64,000 bases of DNA from Alligator mississippiensis (GCF_030867095.1 NC_081833.1:72917395-72981394), one strand, 5' to 3'. Positions 1 through 11,080 are shown, counted from the first letter of the stretch. Notes: a model not told the origin generated them from the letters alone. Numbers and translations: made by a program.

Positions 1-800
1 AGCGTGCAGCTCCTAGCACCTTACCCATTAAGAGAAAGGAGACTCTTAGCAATATAGGGCCAGTGACATGTGGATGAGGTGTTTGCAGACAAAGCCAATG
101 AATGAGTAGCACACCAGCCAATTGGTTTCAATACGAGCTCCAGAGCCCCACTGAAGGGGCCATTTGGAAAACTTGTCCCATTTTGCAAACTGTCCTAGGT
201 GAATAAATTAAGATCAGAGTTGCCAATTCCGGAACGGTTGCCTAGGGGCAAGGAAAAAGAGTATGATCTCATTGTGCCAGTTCAGACCAGGAACACAGTA
301 AGCTGTAGGGACTTACCTCAAGTGGTGCATTCATGGTGTGCAAGGGCAGACACCGGCTGCAGTTGGACTGAGTGCCAGCCAAGAATTTAACCACGGTCAC
401 CATCTCTACACAACCTGGGGTGGTGCCGGATAAGGTGCTAGGTGGAGATGTGCTAAATATAAGCGATCAATCCAGCACATGATTTTTCACACTGCAGGTG
501 ATTAACCAGCTGAAGGAATTGCTCGTGCGAGTAAGTGGTGGGTTCTCTAACTCTTGAATCCTTCTCATCAGGGCTAGAGGCCTTTCTGGGACAGGTGATA
601 GAGTCAAAGACAAGTTATAGGCTCCTTTGAAGGGGGGGTTGAATGACATCCTATGGCCTGTGCATACAGATGATCAAGGCAGGATAATCTAATAGTTCCT
701 TCTGGCTATGAATCTGGCCGTAATATTTATCAAACACTTTGAAAGTGTTAAGAGCTATTGGTCTATACATGCTCATTATTATAATTATCACATGATTATT
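1..800. other. Intergenic or intronic DNA, nothing recognised
   Basis: No gene, splice-bounded open frame or classifiable repeat was recognised. The open frames here are short and without recognisable domains. The last eight bases before the next feature, at 801-808, are the left target duplication of the hAT element that follows. Confidence 0.5.
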
Positions 801-808
801 TGATAGAG

Positions 809-1023
809 CAGTGGTTGCCAACCCTTTTTCATTTGTGGACCCCAAAAACATTTTGAATGGAAATGTGTACCCCTTTGGAAAGTTCAAATGGAAGTGTAGA
901 CCCTTTTGAATTTAAGTGGGGGTATTCATATACTTTTGATTGATCACAGTCATCTTTTGCAGACCCCTTAGGCATAATCTGTAGGCCCCCAGGGGTCTGC
1001 ACATCACAGGTTGAAAGCCACTG
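809..1023. mobile_element. Non-autonomous hAT-like DNA transposon (215 bp)
   Basis: The left end reads CAGTGGTTGCCAACC (809-823). The right end, read in reverse complement, starts CAGTGGCTTTCAACC, so the two termini form an imperfect inverted repeat of the CAGTGGTTCTCAACC type typical of Charlie-like hAT elements. The flanks carry an 8-bp target duplication with one mismatch, TGATAGAG at 801-808 and TGAGAGAG at 1024-1031; eight bases is the hallmark length for hAT transposase. There is no room for a transposase, so the copy is a MITE mobilised in trans. The interior keeps short repeated phrases such as GTGGACCCC, GTGTACCCC and GTGTAGACCC. Confidence 0.8.
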
Positions 1024-1031
1024 TGAGAGAG

Positions 1032-1839
1032 CTTTGTCTTGAGATGGGAAATTGTACCTTTTACCCCGTGCAAGTGAGAGTGAGATTAACTCCAAAATGC
1101 AAGGAGTTGCAGCCATGCTTTCTGTAGGATCGGGCTTCTGACTACGTGTAGGTCTTTGCGATGCTTACGGAAAAGAATAGGATGTCGTTGAAACCCTTAA
1201 ATCCTATGTTTTTCTTGCTTTTGTTACTTTAACATAGATTTTTGCGGTTGGATTTTGTTCCATTGCTTTTTTTTTTTTTTAATAGTACCTATAAAAAAAA
1301 AAAAAAACGAAGAAAAAAATCCCTTCATTGAAAACGTTTGAAATGTTCTCCCCTGGAAAAATAATATCCTGTAAAACAGATAGCTATGTAAACATGCAGC
1401 TGCCTAGCACAACAAGCCTGGAAGCCTGGATATGTCTTCAGATGTCATGGCAGGAGGAAGCCGGTGACACAGTGGCTTAATGCAGTACATTTGCAGCCCT
1501 GGGGACCGTAACAACAATCCTGGCTCCGGTGAGGTAGGGAAAATAAGTTTGGTGGTCTCATTAGGCCTCATTGCAAAAAAATTAACTGCATAATTTGGTA
1601 CAGTTGGCAGCCTTTGATCAGCAGAAGTCCAGGACTAGGGGAAAAAAAGAGAGAGAGAGGTTACTGCCAGCCAGGTCTGAGGTGCATTGGCAAAGAAGGG
1701 AAGTTTGCATAGAGCCTGTCTGTGCTGAGGCCGGTGTTAACCGTCCTTTTACTTTCATTTGCACTGACTTCTCTCACATGTTTGCAATCCAAAGCATTAC
1801 AAAAATAGCTTTGGAGCTATAAAAAAAAAGTAGAACAGC
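1032..1839. other. No gene recognised; T14/A15 homopolymer pair
   Basis: Nothing classifiable was found apart from a run of 14 T (1267-1280) and a run of about 15 A (1293-1307). They are separated by about a dozen bases, so this strand could fold into an A/T hairpin. Open frames are short and have no recognisable content. Confidence 0.4.
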
Positions 1840-2150
1840 CCCCATTCCTGACATGTTTTATTGCTGTTCAGCTAAATCCCCCAAGTCCATCTTTAAATTA
1901 GGTGAATTAGAAAAGATGTAAAACTAATCAGAATACTGCTGTCTAGATACTCCTTTGTCTGAAATAGCAGAGCTTTATCTTCTGGTAAAATCATTACATG
2001 TGTTATCAGTTTAAATAATCCTTTATAAGAGACTAATAAATCAGCAAGTTTGCATTACTTGAAGGGAGAGAGACTCGCATGAATATTTTTTCTTTCATTT
2101 AAATAATCACACTCTCTGCATTTCAACAGCTTGCAGGAAGGCAGAGGTGT
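1840..2150. promoter_or_regulatory. Candidate conserved non-coding element
   Basis: This AT-rich, repeat-free block is dense in sites of the kind found in developmental enhancers: TTTATTG-type HOX/CDX sites near 1858, homeodomain-like AAATTAGG and ACTAATCA near 1895-1930, a GATA-type TTATC at 1977, AATAAATCAGC near 2036, a POU-like TTTGCATTA near 2049 and ATGAATATT near 2080. No simple repeat or transposon signature is visible. The conservation is guessed from composition and motif density, since no other species can be aligned here. It could equally be neutral AT-rich DNA. Confidence 0.3.
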
Positions 2151-2869
2151 ATCATAAGTAGCCGTGGATTTCCAGAGCATTAGGTGGTGCTATTAGGACA
2201 TTCTGCTATGCATAAGGCAAGAGCTAAATTAGTGCTGTACTTATATGTCTAATATATATGTGTTTTTTCCCTCCTCCCCCCCCCCAAATAGCTGCAGATG
2301 GGCCAGACATTCAGCTGGCATAAATCAATGTAGTCCAGGGGCTTTGACCCTAAGATTCAAACCAATCCTTTTCTTTCTTTCCAATTCACATGCTATGTAT
2401 TGCATTAAATCAAGAGCAAGGCTGCAGTTTATTCTATCACCATGCCTGGATGAAGCTGTAATTAGGAACTGCGTTGTTCAGGAGTCAGTACCCAGCAGCC
2501 ACAGAGGATTAATTAGGTCTGATATTTATTTCTTTTGATATGAAACCCAGATGTGTGCAGTTAATCCAAAAACCGTAGGGAGACTCATCCTGCTTTTTAT
2601 TCCAGTGGACGGGAGGAAAAGCAGCGCTGCCCACCCAGAACGAAAGAACAGGAGCAAATAATGTGATCATGGAAAAGTTTGTCAGTGTGTTCACTTATAA
2701 CCTGCAAGGCCACCTTACCAATGTGAGATAACCACAACTTTCCTTTGTTACAAACCAGACAAGACACCTAGATTTTGTCTTTCTTCTGATAAGGACTGGA
2801 AGGAAAAAAAAAAAAACCCATGGAGGGAGGTGTTTCCCTCTGGGTCAGTGGCAAACACTTCATTGGAAA
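2151..2869. other. No gene recognised
   Basis: Mixed-composition sequence with a C-rich homopolymer around 2270-2285 and an A run near 2803-2815. No element boundary, exon or RNA gene could be supported. Confidence 0.4.
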
Positions 2870-3110
2870 ACTGCACGATGTACATTTTTAATGCAGCCTT
2901 CATCAGCCATGTCTGCAAATTCATTCATGAGAATTTCAACTATTATACATCAGGAACAATGATTTTATCCTCCCTGCATTTTGCTCTGGGAGCATCATGT
3001 TCAGAAGGGAGACGGTCATCCCGTTTCTATGCTCTGTTCGTCAACGAGGGAGCAGATTGCAGCCAACGATCATGCTAGTTGATGTGCTAGGACGCATGCC
3101 CGTTGAGAGG
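2870..3110. other. Weak conserved-element candidate
   Basis: The block is non-repetitive and contains AATTCATTCATGAGAATTT around 2918, a SOX-type AACAATG near 2956 and several ATG-containing frames, the longest about 82 codons with no recognised content. The sequence resembles enhancer DNA more than a decayed repeat, but this is only an impression. Confidence 0.2.
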
Positions 3111-3304
3111 TGAACCAGAGCCACCAACTCATTGCCATCAGTCAACAAACTGACCAGTGTGTCGATTCACTCGCATCAGCCATGAAACACCTCTGTGGCA
3201 ACAGCTAGAATTTCTCAGTATTTTTTGTATTCAACCTGTTTCCTTTTATGAAAAATAGTCTTTCTTTTTAATTTTAGTTATTCAATTTAACCCCTACCCC
3301 GCCA

Positions 3305-3400
3305 AAGATGAAGAATGCCCTGCATTTGAAAGCTTATCTAAATCTATCCCAACCTGGCAGTTGGTCCAATAGAAGATAATCACCCCCAAAATCCTTGCAT
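3305..3400 (+). repeat. Dispersed repeat with GATGAAG...GAAAGCTT...GGTCYAATA signature
   Basis: The segment contains GATGAAGAATGC, then TTTGAAAGCTTATCTAAATC, then TTGGTCCAATAGAAGATAATCACC in that order. Diverged versions of the same phrases occur at 22794-22880, 24150-24260, 28728-28815, 44230-44350 and 48975-49075. I know this phrase order from interspersed repeats of turtles and crocodilians but cannot assign a family name. The copy is old and truncated at both ends. Confidence 0.5.
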
Positions 3401-4828
3401 AACACCAAAAAAAAATAATACAACTTTCAAAACCCAACATTTTGGGGTCAGTGTATTCAAGTTGCAGAGTCTATTCCCTTCCCACATTCTCTACCCTTTG
3501 GCCAAATGTACAGTATAAAAATGTAGGGAAAGGGAAACAAAAATGTGGGGTGAAGGGGAGGACAGAGGATCACAATGGGGTGAGAAAACCCTTTAAAATT
3601 AATTTGAATGTTATTTTTACATTCAAAGGTCAGAACATAGTGAATTTGTCCCTATGCCCTCACTAAAAATCCCCAAGCCAAAACATTTTCAAAACTTTTG
3701 CCAGTTCTAGCCGTTTGCTAATGTGTAGCAGGTATGGAGATCCAAAGCACTCGAGTTCAATGGAAAGATTCACGTGGATTACAATGAACTCTGGATGAGA
3801 CCCCAGAACAGAGCTGAACCAGGGCTATGGGGGCAAAAACCCTGGTAAAAGCCACTGCAATTGCATACTAGTTCTTCCTAACATATTATATTGTAGATGT
3901 GCAACCGTTTTTTTTTTTTCTTCTCTTCTGAATGTGTCCTGAAGAAATTATTTGGAAAATGGAAACAAACATTAGAGGTTTATTTCTCCTTTGTCATGCA
4001 AGGCCAATCACAGTATTCTGCAGTATCTTCATATGTTTTTAATTTAAACATGGTGGGGGAGAGCAAAACAGTAGGTAATTTTTCGAAGGCAATACTAGTA
4101 TTTATTTTTCAGGTAGACTGTCAAAATGGGGGGTTTGCATAGTTTCCTGGAAAACTTCCTTACTTCTTTGCAGTTCATAAACCTTGCTTTTTAATGCCGT
4201 TTATGGTGTATCTCACAGGTTTGCCCAGCTCCAAAAAGTCAGCTGAAAAAACAAACAATCTTTTTAGCTCCTACAGTAGATGTAAGATATGTCAGGACTC
4301 AAGCATAATGGGAAAAGGTGAAACCACTAAATTTGAAGTTAATAGTCACGGCTACTGCTGCACGTCCCATTACTCCTAGACTTTCCAGGTTCTGGAGAAC
4401 ATCAACCAAATTAATCTCAACAACAGAGGCATGATATTACTTTTGATACTCCTCCTCTGTCTCTGCTGTGTTTAGTAATATTAGAAAACTATCCAGTTCA
4501 GAACACCTCTCTCCCGTTATCTCTTCTTTTGTAAGTTCAGGGATAGAATATCGGTCCCTTTATTTGTTTCTACATGGTCTTGAATTACATAAGCGTTCCT
4601 CACGGTCAATTGAATTATTCAGCTTTACAATAAAAATGATAAAATAAAATAAATTAACACAAAATGCAAGCAGAGTTTCCAAAAATTGAATGCAAAATGC
4701 AAGCATAATTTCTAAAAACTAGTTGGAAGTCAACAGCGGCTGCTCAGAGGTTCCAAAGTGCTATAAGAAGCAGAATTACGGTCTCTAGCCCCTAAAAGAT
4801 AACCAAATTTTAGGTAAAGCAGAACTGA
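3401..4828. other. No gene recognised
   Basis: About 1.4 kb of AT-rich sequence. It includes a T run near 3908-3918 and a diverged AAATGCAAGC duplication around 4661-4702 (the phrase AATGCAAGCA recurs about 35 bases apart). No gene or element boundary was found. Confidence 0.4.
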
Positions 4829-4857
4829 TTTATTATTATTATTATTATTATTATTTA
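4829..4857. repeat. (TTA)n microsatellite
   Basis: Uninterrupted TTA/ATT triplets of about nine units. A polymorphic length is expected between individuals. Confidence 0.9.
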
Positions 4858-4996
4858 CTTTCCAGCAGAATACCCATAGAGGTCTGATTCTCCCACCTCA
4901 TGAATATACATAACTTTTATGAACTTCCATGACAGTCATAAACTCTTGGTCCAGGAAGTACTTGGTTCTTTACTATCAGAGTGACTATCACACTCT

Positions 4997-5238
4997 GGGT
5001 ACGTCTACATGAAACTCTTCGAATGCAGTAGACTAATTCTACTGCACATTAGTGTGATGGGCAAAACCTGTGCTGATCTATAGTAGATTTAGCCTATTGC
5101 ACATTAATGTCACAAAAAAACCCGTCCATTTGTTCTAATGTGCAGTAGTGTTGATTACGGCACATGAGGTTAGTACCTGGTACTAAACTTACGGTGCCAT
5201 AATTATGGTGCATTAAATGAACATGTACAGTTGTGTCC
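4997..5238. mobile_element. MITE with GGGTACGTCTACATG ends (242 bp)
   Basis: The left end reads GGGTACGTCTACATGAA. The right end, in reverse complement, reads GGACACAACTGTACATGTTC, an imperfect inverted terminal repeat. Three-base flanks match exactly, TCT at 4994-4996 and TCT at 5239-5241, which suggests a Harbinger-like 3-bp target duplication, although a 3-bp match is weak evidence alone. The interior repeats CTGCACATTA and ATGTGCAGTAG in opposite orientation, as does the related copy at 45321-45576. It may belong to the crocodilian MITE group called Chompy, but I cannot confirm that from memory. It is non-coding. Confidence 0.65.
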
Positions 5239-5299
5239 TCTGAGTGAACACAAACACTCAGATTTGCCCTCTGAGACATAATCTGAAAGATAAAATGCA

Positions 5300-5456
5300 C
5301 TTCTAAGGAAGATAAAATATTAATAAAAGAATATTTAAATATTTAATAAATAAATAAACATTTGCTATAAATATATTAAATATGAATATTGAATATAAAT
5401 AGATTTTCTAAAGAGTAAATATTTAATAAATAAATATTTAAAATATTCTTTGAAAG
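5300..5456. repeat. AT-rich low-complexity tract
   Basis: Irregular repeats of AATAAATATTTAAA and TTAATAAATAAATA fill this interval with almost no G or C. It ends directly before the CR1 3' terminus. No function is visible. Confidence 0.8.
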
Positions 5457-5460
5457 ACGA

Positions 5461-5789
5461 GAGTCATAGAGTAATAGAAAATGAGGGTTGAAGGGACCTC
5501 AGGAGGTCACATGTAGTCCAACCCTCTGCTCAAAACAGGATCAGCCGCAACTACATCATCCCAGCCAGGGCTGTCAAACCAGGCCTTAAAACCTCCAAGG
5601 ATGGAGATCCTACCACCTCTCTGGGTGACCTGTTCCAATGCTTCACCACTCTCCTAATGAGAAAGCTTTTCCTAATATCCAACCTCAACTTCTCTTGCTG
5701 CAACTTGAGCCCATTGCTCCTTGTCCTGCGATCTGCCCCCACTGAGACCAGTCCAGCTCCAGGAGACAAAGAGTCCTCTTCGTTTAAAG
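5461..5789 (-). mobile_element. CR1 LINE, 3' end fragment
   Basis: Read on the minus strand this is the 3' tail of a CR1 retroposon. The plus strand begins with the diverged terminal octamer region (TCATAGAGTAATAGAAAATG), then GGGTTGAAGGGACCTCAGGAGGTCACATG and the CCAACCCTCTGCTC block. It continues into the end of ORF2, where a short frame encodes remnants of the FxxRVVxHWNxxPREVV C-terminus. The copy is heavily 5'-truncated, as is normal for CR1. Its 5' side is cut by the hAT element starting at 5790. Confidence 0.9.
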
Positions 5790-6102
5790 CAGTGATTCCT
5801 AACCAGGGTGCAGCGGCACCCTGGGGTGCTGACAAATCCTTTGAAGGGTGCCCGGAGGTATGAGGAGATAAATGAAGTGTGAAGAAATAGGCAGGTAAAC
5901 TAAGCAAATAAGCCAGGCTCAGGCTTGTCCCTGCCTGGATGATTCGCCCACCTCTACTACCTGGTCCCTCTGCAAGGATGTAGATACTATAATACATACA
6001 TTCGTTTTTAAAATTGGGTGCCATTCAATTCACAAAAGTTACGGAGGGGTGCCTCGAGTCCAATGAGGGGTGTCTCAAGTCCATAAAGGTTGTGAATTTC
6101 TG
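5790..6102. mobile_element. Non-autonomous hAT-like element (313 bp) abutting CR1
   Basis: The left terminus is CAGTGATTCCTAACCAGGGTG. The right terminus in reverse complement is CAGAAATTCACAACC, matching at CAG..ATTC..AACC. The flanks GTTTAAAG (5782-5789) and GTTTATCA (6103-6110) agree at five of eight positions, so the target duplication is decayed. The internal GGTGCAGCGGCACCCTGGGGTGC palindrome just inside the left end is typical of the CAGTGTTTCCCAACC hAT group as I remember it. It lies directly against the broken end of the CR1, so it probably jumped into that copy. No transposase frame is present. Confidence 0.65.
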
Positions 6103-6110
6103 GTTTATCA

Positions 6111-6539
6111 CTACGCACTCCTGAGGTCCAGAAATGAGGCTCCTCTTTCCCCGATTTTAGTGGGCTAGTGACATGAGTTAACCTATTAGCTCCTATTGAA
6201 ACCTCTAGCCAAAATGGAACAAAAATATAGGCTTTAATCCTTTCCAGACAGACAGCGTTCTCCCAGCCTGGTCACGTTGGAATATGTCATCAACGGCACT
6301 CGTTTTACAAAACGCATGAAATGCCAAGTCTTTAACCAATGGCAATGCATTTGAATGAGGACTGCTAAAAATGGGATTCTGGTTTTGGTGGGCAGAAAAT
6401 CTCTTTGGGCACAACCTTCTCTATTTTTCTCTTGAAGACCATATTAACAATGGGAGTGTGCGTGCTGCTGGGGGTGGGGGGCGTGCAGAAATTGGCCAAC
6501 ACGGGTTGTAATTTTTAATAGTAGCTGTTCCAATGTAAA
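6111..6539. other. No gene recognised
   Basis: Nothing identifiable except a short G-rich patch near 6468-6482 (GGGGGTGGGGGGCG). Whether CR1 sequence resumes after the hAT insertion could not be shown. Confidence 0.35.
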
Positions 6540-6798
6540 TTTAAAGAGAGAGGAAAAAAAAATCTGAGTCAAGGACTTTGCTGAGGCAGTTTGTCTGGAT
6601 TCAATCACGCAGTGAATGGTTTATAGTACTCTGATATAATCAGGGAATTAACCAGATTGTCTAATTGAATCTGTCTATGTCTAATGCCTTTGCTCCACAT
6701 TATACTGTTACTTCTGCGCTTTATTGAATGCATATTTTAACCACATTTTTATGCCACCAGTTTGGATGGTGGAAGAACAAGGTATAATCAGAGATGCT
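6540..6798. promoter_or_regulatory. Candidate conserved non-coding element
   Basis: The block is non-repetitive, AT-rich and packed with homeodomain-type cores: GGAATTAACCAG near 6645, GTCTAATTGAATC near 6659, TTATTGAATGCATATTTTAACCAC near 6721 and GTATAATCAGAG near 6782. It ends at a 20-base A run (6799-6818). The enhancer reading rests only on composition and motifs. Confidence 0.28.
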
Positions 6799-7961
6799 AA
6801 AAAAAAAAAAAAAAAAAATCGCATTAGCATTTTGTGTTTTATAAAAAATGGCATTTCCTTCAAGTGAACCTATCCAGTAACAAAAATTGGACACCAATAG
6901 TTTCCATTTTCATAAACTGCTAAGTGACACTTTATCAATCATTATTTTTAAAATCACTCTTGAGATTTTTCTGTTTCCTTGGATCCTGTTTTTCAGCAAA
7001 AGAACCGGTCTGATCATGGCTCCAAAACCATAGCTAACAGGGTTGATGACATTTTAGCAAATAAATAATGTGAACATAGAAAAAAGCAGTCCTTATCCAA
7101 CTCTCACCAGTGAAATCAAGACTCTCTCTTAAATGTTTAATATCATTTTATTTTTCATACAGCTCAAGTGGAAACAATATTGTTCTTCGCTTCCTGTCAA
7201 AATGATTGTGTAGGTTTGTTGCTTGTCTCTAAACTGCTGATGTATCCTATCCTAGAAGGAAGTCTCATTTTGAAGAGGAAAAAACGCTTTCCATTAACAA
7301 GGAGCCAAATCCTCCTCCGGTGTAAGCCCCGTGAAGTCAGTGAAGCTGTACCAGCACGTATCGTGGCCCGTTCACTACACATGACGATGAAATGAAATGT
7401 GCTGCAATACCAGAATAGACACGCTATGGGACGTTCCACCGTCTTGTTGGACTTTGTCAGAAAACGCTGATTTGTTGAAATCCAGGTTGTTCACAGAAAG
7501 GATTTGTTTTGACAAATCTCCTCCTTTGAAGAAAAGTTTGACACTGGCCAAAACTTCCCTTTGACATTTTTAAATGAAAAGTTTTGGCTTAAAATGTCTT
7601 TAAATTAACCCCCAAAAGTTTTACAAAGAAAAATAGACTAGGGGAAAAAAAAAGATTTTCAAAAGATTAAAAAGTCAAAATCAAAATGATGTATTTTGCA
7701 AGAGTGGTCCGGAAACATATTTCAAGGTGCTCCAATCTGAATTTTTTTATATTCTCAAATTCATGAAATGGTTCCAAAATTTATATTCCCCTCCCACCCC
7801 TGCTGAATCAGGCTCAAAAATAAAAGTTCTTAAAAAATTTGCACAAGAAAGGAAAGCCATTTTGCATTCAGCAAACCATTCAGCAGTAGAATAGAGATTC
7901 CTATATCCATGGCTTGGGCAATTGCAAAATATTGGTTCAGGATGTCAGGAATAGGATGCCG
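6799..7961. other. AT-rich DNA with A20 run and decayed AAAAGTTTTG repeats
   Basis: An A20 homopolymer (6799-6818) opens the interval. From about 7480 to 7720 the sequence is dominated by short inverted phrases such as AAGAAAAGTTTGACA, CCAAAACTTCCC and AAAAGTTTTGGC. Similar phrases recur near 21650-21790, 26270-26640 and 54395-54500, suggesting decayed copies of an AT-rich foldback family. No gene was found. Confidence 0.35.
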
Positions 7962-8085
7962 AGTTAAAATGTTACCATCAACCCCTGCAGAAAATTGGAT
8001 TTTTGATTTCATAGATTTCATAGAAAAAAAATCTATGAAATCAAGAATCCAATTTTCTGCAGGCGTTGATGGTAAAATGTTAACT
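7962..8085. repeat. Long quasi-palindrome (55-bp arms, 14-nt loop)
   Basis: The arms 7962-8016 and 8031-8085 are reverse complements of each other with only about four mismatches, separated by TTCATAGAAAAAAA (8017-8030). Immediately downstream, 8090-8109 repeats the left-arm phrase CCTGCAGAAAATTGGATTT in direct orientation. A transcript would fold into a near-perfect 55-bp hairpin. The structure does not show transposon termini or target duplications, so a replication template switch is a plausible origin. A small-RNA precursor is possible but unsupported. Confidence 0.9.
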
Positions 8086-8559
8086 TAACACCTGCAGAAA
8101 ATTGGATTTGGGGCATATTTTATTAAAGTGACTTACCATATTTTGCTTGTGTACAACATGCAGTTCCCTCCCCCCACAATAACCACCTGCTGCAAATTGT
8201 TGTGTGCACGATATGTGAGCAAAATGCCCAGAACAGTTTCTGCCAGTACAGGCAAAAGTGAAAATAAAATCTGCACACGACGCGCAGGAAAAGAAGTGTG
8301 TGCAACTCCGCTCCCTAGCTGATGCTGCCCAGTTTCTTACTGCAAGGAATGATATTTTCCCTTCATTTTTTCAGAAACAAGGTATGTATTATATTCTGGG
8401 TCATGTCATCTGCTAGAGATTATGGTATTTATTTAAAAAGCCAAATATTTTCAGGTTCTTAAGGATAATTAAAAAAAAAAAAATCACCCAAATCTGAAAA
8501 AAATTCAAGTTTTATGTTCTTTGAAGAGGCCAGAGAGATGGCCCAGCCACAGTTTATCC

Positions 8560-8853
8560 CAGGGGGTGGTAATTTTTTTGAGCAGAGCGCCCACCATAGA
8601 GCCTCAGCTTCTTGCAGCAGGCAGTGGGGAGGCTGCAAACAGCTGTACCCCTCAGGGTCCATGGAGCCCCGGCCTGGCCCGTTGCTGGCGGTGGGTCCAC
8701 ACACACCTGGGGCTCCAGGGCTGTGCTGCCACGAGAAGGATCAGGCCCTCCATGGCTCCCTCACCATCTGGCCTGAGGTATGCACGGGCATGCCAAGAGA
8801 AATGTCTTCATGTGCCATGCTCTGGCATGTGCACTGGAGGTTGCCAACCTCTG
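8560..8853. mobile_element. GC-rich non-autonomous hAT-like element (294 bp)
   Basis: The left end CAGGGGGTGGTAATTT and the right end in reverse complement, CAGAGGTTGGCAACCT, form an imperfect terminal inverted repeat. The flanks GTTTATCC (8552-8559) and TTTTAGCC (8854-8861) match at six of eight positions, as expected for an old 8-bp duplication. Open frames of 112-148 codons across this element result from high GC and have no transposase motifs. Confidence 0.7.
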
Positions 8854-8861
8854 TTTTAGCC

Positions 8862-9821
8862 CATTCTGTTTTATTGGCAAGAGTGGGAGAGAAGCCTGAT
8901 CCACGAAGCTCAAATGGACCGAGATTTTGCAACTTTGCATTCAAGATTTTGGTTGAGTGAGATTAAAAAAAATCAGCCCTCCAATTAGGTTTCTCTTAAT
9001 GGATTCTTCATACTGGTCCCTCCCTTCATTATGGACTCAACAATAGCTCTTCCAAATTGGCTCTCTTATTGAGATGAGCAGAGTTAAAAATACTTGGCGT
9101 AGGTATTTCAAGTGAAAAACACTAGCATGCTACCCCATGCTACTCCCTTCTTTCCTATAAACCCCTTTACAGCCCTGCGTTTCCAATATTACCATATCAT
9201 TTACCTACCAGCCCATTGCTCAGACACAGAATATTGTTCTAGTCGTCTCTTTATAAAGGCCAAACCTGGTACCATTAAAGTCACTGGCTTGGCTAGGGTG
9301 AGGATTTGCTGTTGTGGTTTCTTTTCTAGGTGAATGGGACTTTTTGTTCTAGCTTTCCAAGAAGGGAAAAATAAAAGCAGGACAAACACGAGTCACTGGC
9401 CCAGGTGAAGCTTGGTGTAAGCAAGTGAGATCCTCTTTATATGCAATATAATGAGGCATTTTTTACACTGACGCTGAATTTGGCTTCACATAAGCATGGT
9501 ATATCCAGATTCGGAAGTGGGGAAAGACTGGTGAAAGAAGAGGGCACCAAGTCAGAAGTGTCATAGGATAGCCTCTGCTCTTTGGGACCTGGAATGGTTT
9601 AAATCAGACGTTGAACAATAGGGGTAGCCCCCTGTATGGGATGCTGGATGTCTAGAAAACATAATATCCCGAGGACTGCGGATTAAAACTTATTAAACTA
9701 GTTAAAGACTAGGATTTAGAGAGAATCGGCTGCAGTTATGTCTGTGGCAAGTTTAACCACAGCCCCAGTCAAAAGGGGTTTAAACAGTTATTGAGCCTGG
9801 AGTGAGCCTGTAATCCCCAGG
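8862..9821. other. No gene recognised
   Basis: Mixed-composition sequence without identifiable repeats or exons. Short frames of up to about 73 codons show no recognisable content. Confidence 0.4.
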
Positions 9822-10260
9822 ATGAAGACTATCCTGGATCTGTATTATTCTGCCTCTCCTTGTTCTGCAGTCAGTGGGGGAAATAGAGAGTTATTATCCT
9901 TCCAGGCGAGAAGGAGGGAGGTTTTCAGATCTTTCCTGGAGAGCCATTATAAGTCATTTCACCCTTCGTGTTTCCTTTTCTCCCGACTTGCTCCCAGCCC
10001 CAATTCTTTTCTTAACGCTCCCCTGAAAAGCAAGAAAGAAATATGCTGCCTGGATTGGAAAAGTCATCTTTTCCCAGGAGCGGTGTAATAATGTTAATGG
10101 AAGGGGGAACGGGAAAGAGGAAATGTTTCGCTAACGTGGAGAATTTTTGGCCTGCGTTCTTTCTGAGGCCTGTTTGTCAGGGGAAAAAGGAAATTGGTGG
10201 CTGGATGAAATATGAGCTGGTGCAGCTGCAGTGCCTTTAAATACAAGCTTTTTTAGGCAC
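9822..10260. other. Possible conserved block, unassigned
   Basis: The region lacks repeats and contains two overlapping open frames on the plus strand (88 and 65 codons). It ends in AAATACAAGCTTTTTTAGG. No protein family is recognisable and no splice sites bracket the frames convincingly. It could be non-coding conserved DNA. Confidence 0.2.
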
Positions 10261-10379
10261 ACTAGCGCTTCAGTTTGGGGGTATAAGCAGATGCTGAAAT
10301 GCCTTTCCCCACTTCACATGGGACCTTTGCGTGCTGTGGTTTTAAGACCAGTGTTCAGGTGATAAAAAAAATATAGAAA

Positions 10380-10402
10380 AAAAAAAAGGGGGGGGGGGAG
10401 AT
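10380..10402. repeat. A-run followed by G-run
   Basis: About ten A then eleven G, a purine-only tract in this strand. Slippage and triplex formation are plausible for such tracts. No function is visible. Confidence 0.8.
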
Positions 10403-10659
10403 GAAATGTCATTTTCAGGGAAGCAAAAAAAATACTTCAGGCTCTTTGGCATGGACCTCATAAAGGGCTTTTTGTGCACGGGTAGTCGGTGCAGTGTCAG
10501 GGCAAATCACTTGCACAAGATGGAGTAACACTATCTGAAATTAAATTCTGGCCTCCATTTACAAGTAAAATTTTCAGGTCAAAAATTGAAAGTGGGAAGA
10601 GAGAGGAGAGAAAAAGAAAAGCAAAGAAAACCACCGCTATGCTGTTTGCTATCTATAAA

Positions 10660-10815
10660 AAGCAACCCTAAGTGTCAGCTAATAAACTGAGCTCATCAGC
10701 TGGACTCACTAAACAATAAGCCATTTAAAATGCTCGGTGCAATCGAGTTCAAGGTTTAGGGCTGGCCAGAATTTAAATAACTTGAACCCACTGCAAACTC
10801 CCGTATCATTGCTTT
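10660..10815. other. Weak conserved-element candidate
   Basis: Contains TCAGCTAATAAACTGAGCTCATCAGC, a SOX-type AACAATAAG near 10713 and TTTAAAATGC in repeat-free context. The inference is weak and based on motif density only. Confidence 0.2.
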
Positions 10816-10819
10816 TCAG

Positions 10820-11080
10820 ACCACAGGGGCCTGATTCTTAATTACGGTAAAGGTGCTTAGTATAAGCGGTGCTTTAAAATGGGCAGGCAAAAAAGGGGCT
10901 ATTCTAAGAGAACGTGTAAGGCAGACGTGTACCCATATTACACCGTCTTGGAACAAGCCCCTCAGTGTTTTCTTAATCATCACACTGGGTTTGAGTGTGA
11001 AATGCAGCAATGCTCTTGGACACAAAGGGTCTGATTCTCAGTATTAACCTGCAGGTCTCTTAACACCGGTCTGGCAGTGG
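10820..11080. repeat. Probable old interspersed repeat (GGGTCTGATTCT phrases)
   Basis: Two copies of a GGGYCTGATTCTYA phrase occur at about 10828 and 11027, and GTACCCATATTACACCG lies between them. Similar phrases (GCCAGATTCTGTC at about 43398, GCCAAATCCTCC at about 7304, GAATCCTACTGC at about 35445) are scattered in the window. I recognise the style from turtle and crocodile repeats but not the family. Boundaries are uncertain. Confidence 0.3.

Noticed and set aside
5551..6024. 157-codon minus-strand frame
   Set aside because: It fuses the CR1 ORF2 tail with the neighbouring hAT element by chance read-through.
8128..8322. Pair of antisense open frames of 60-64 codons
   Set aside because: Short, no content, adjacent to the palindrome; nothing supports coding.
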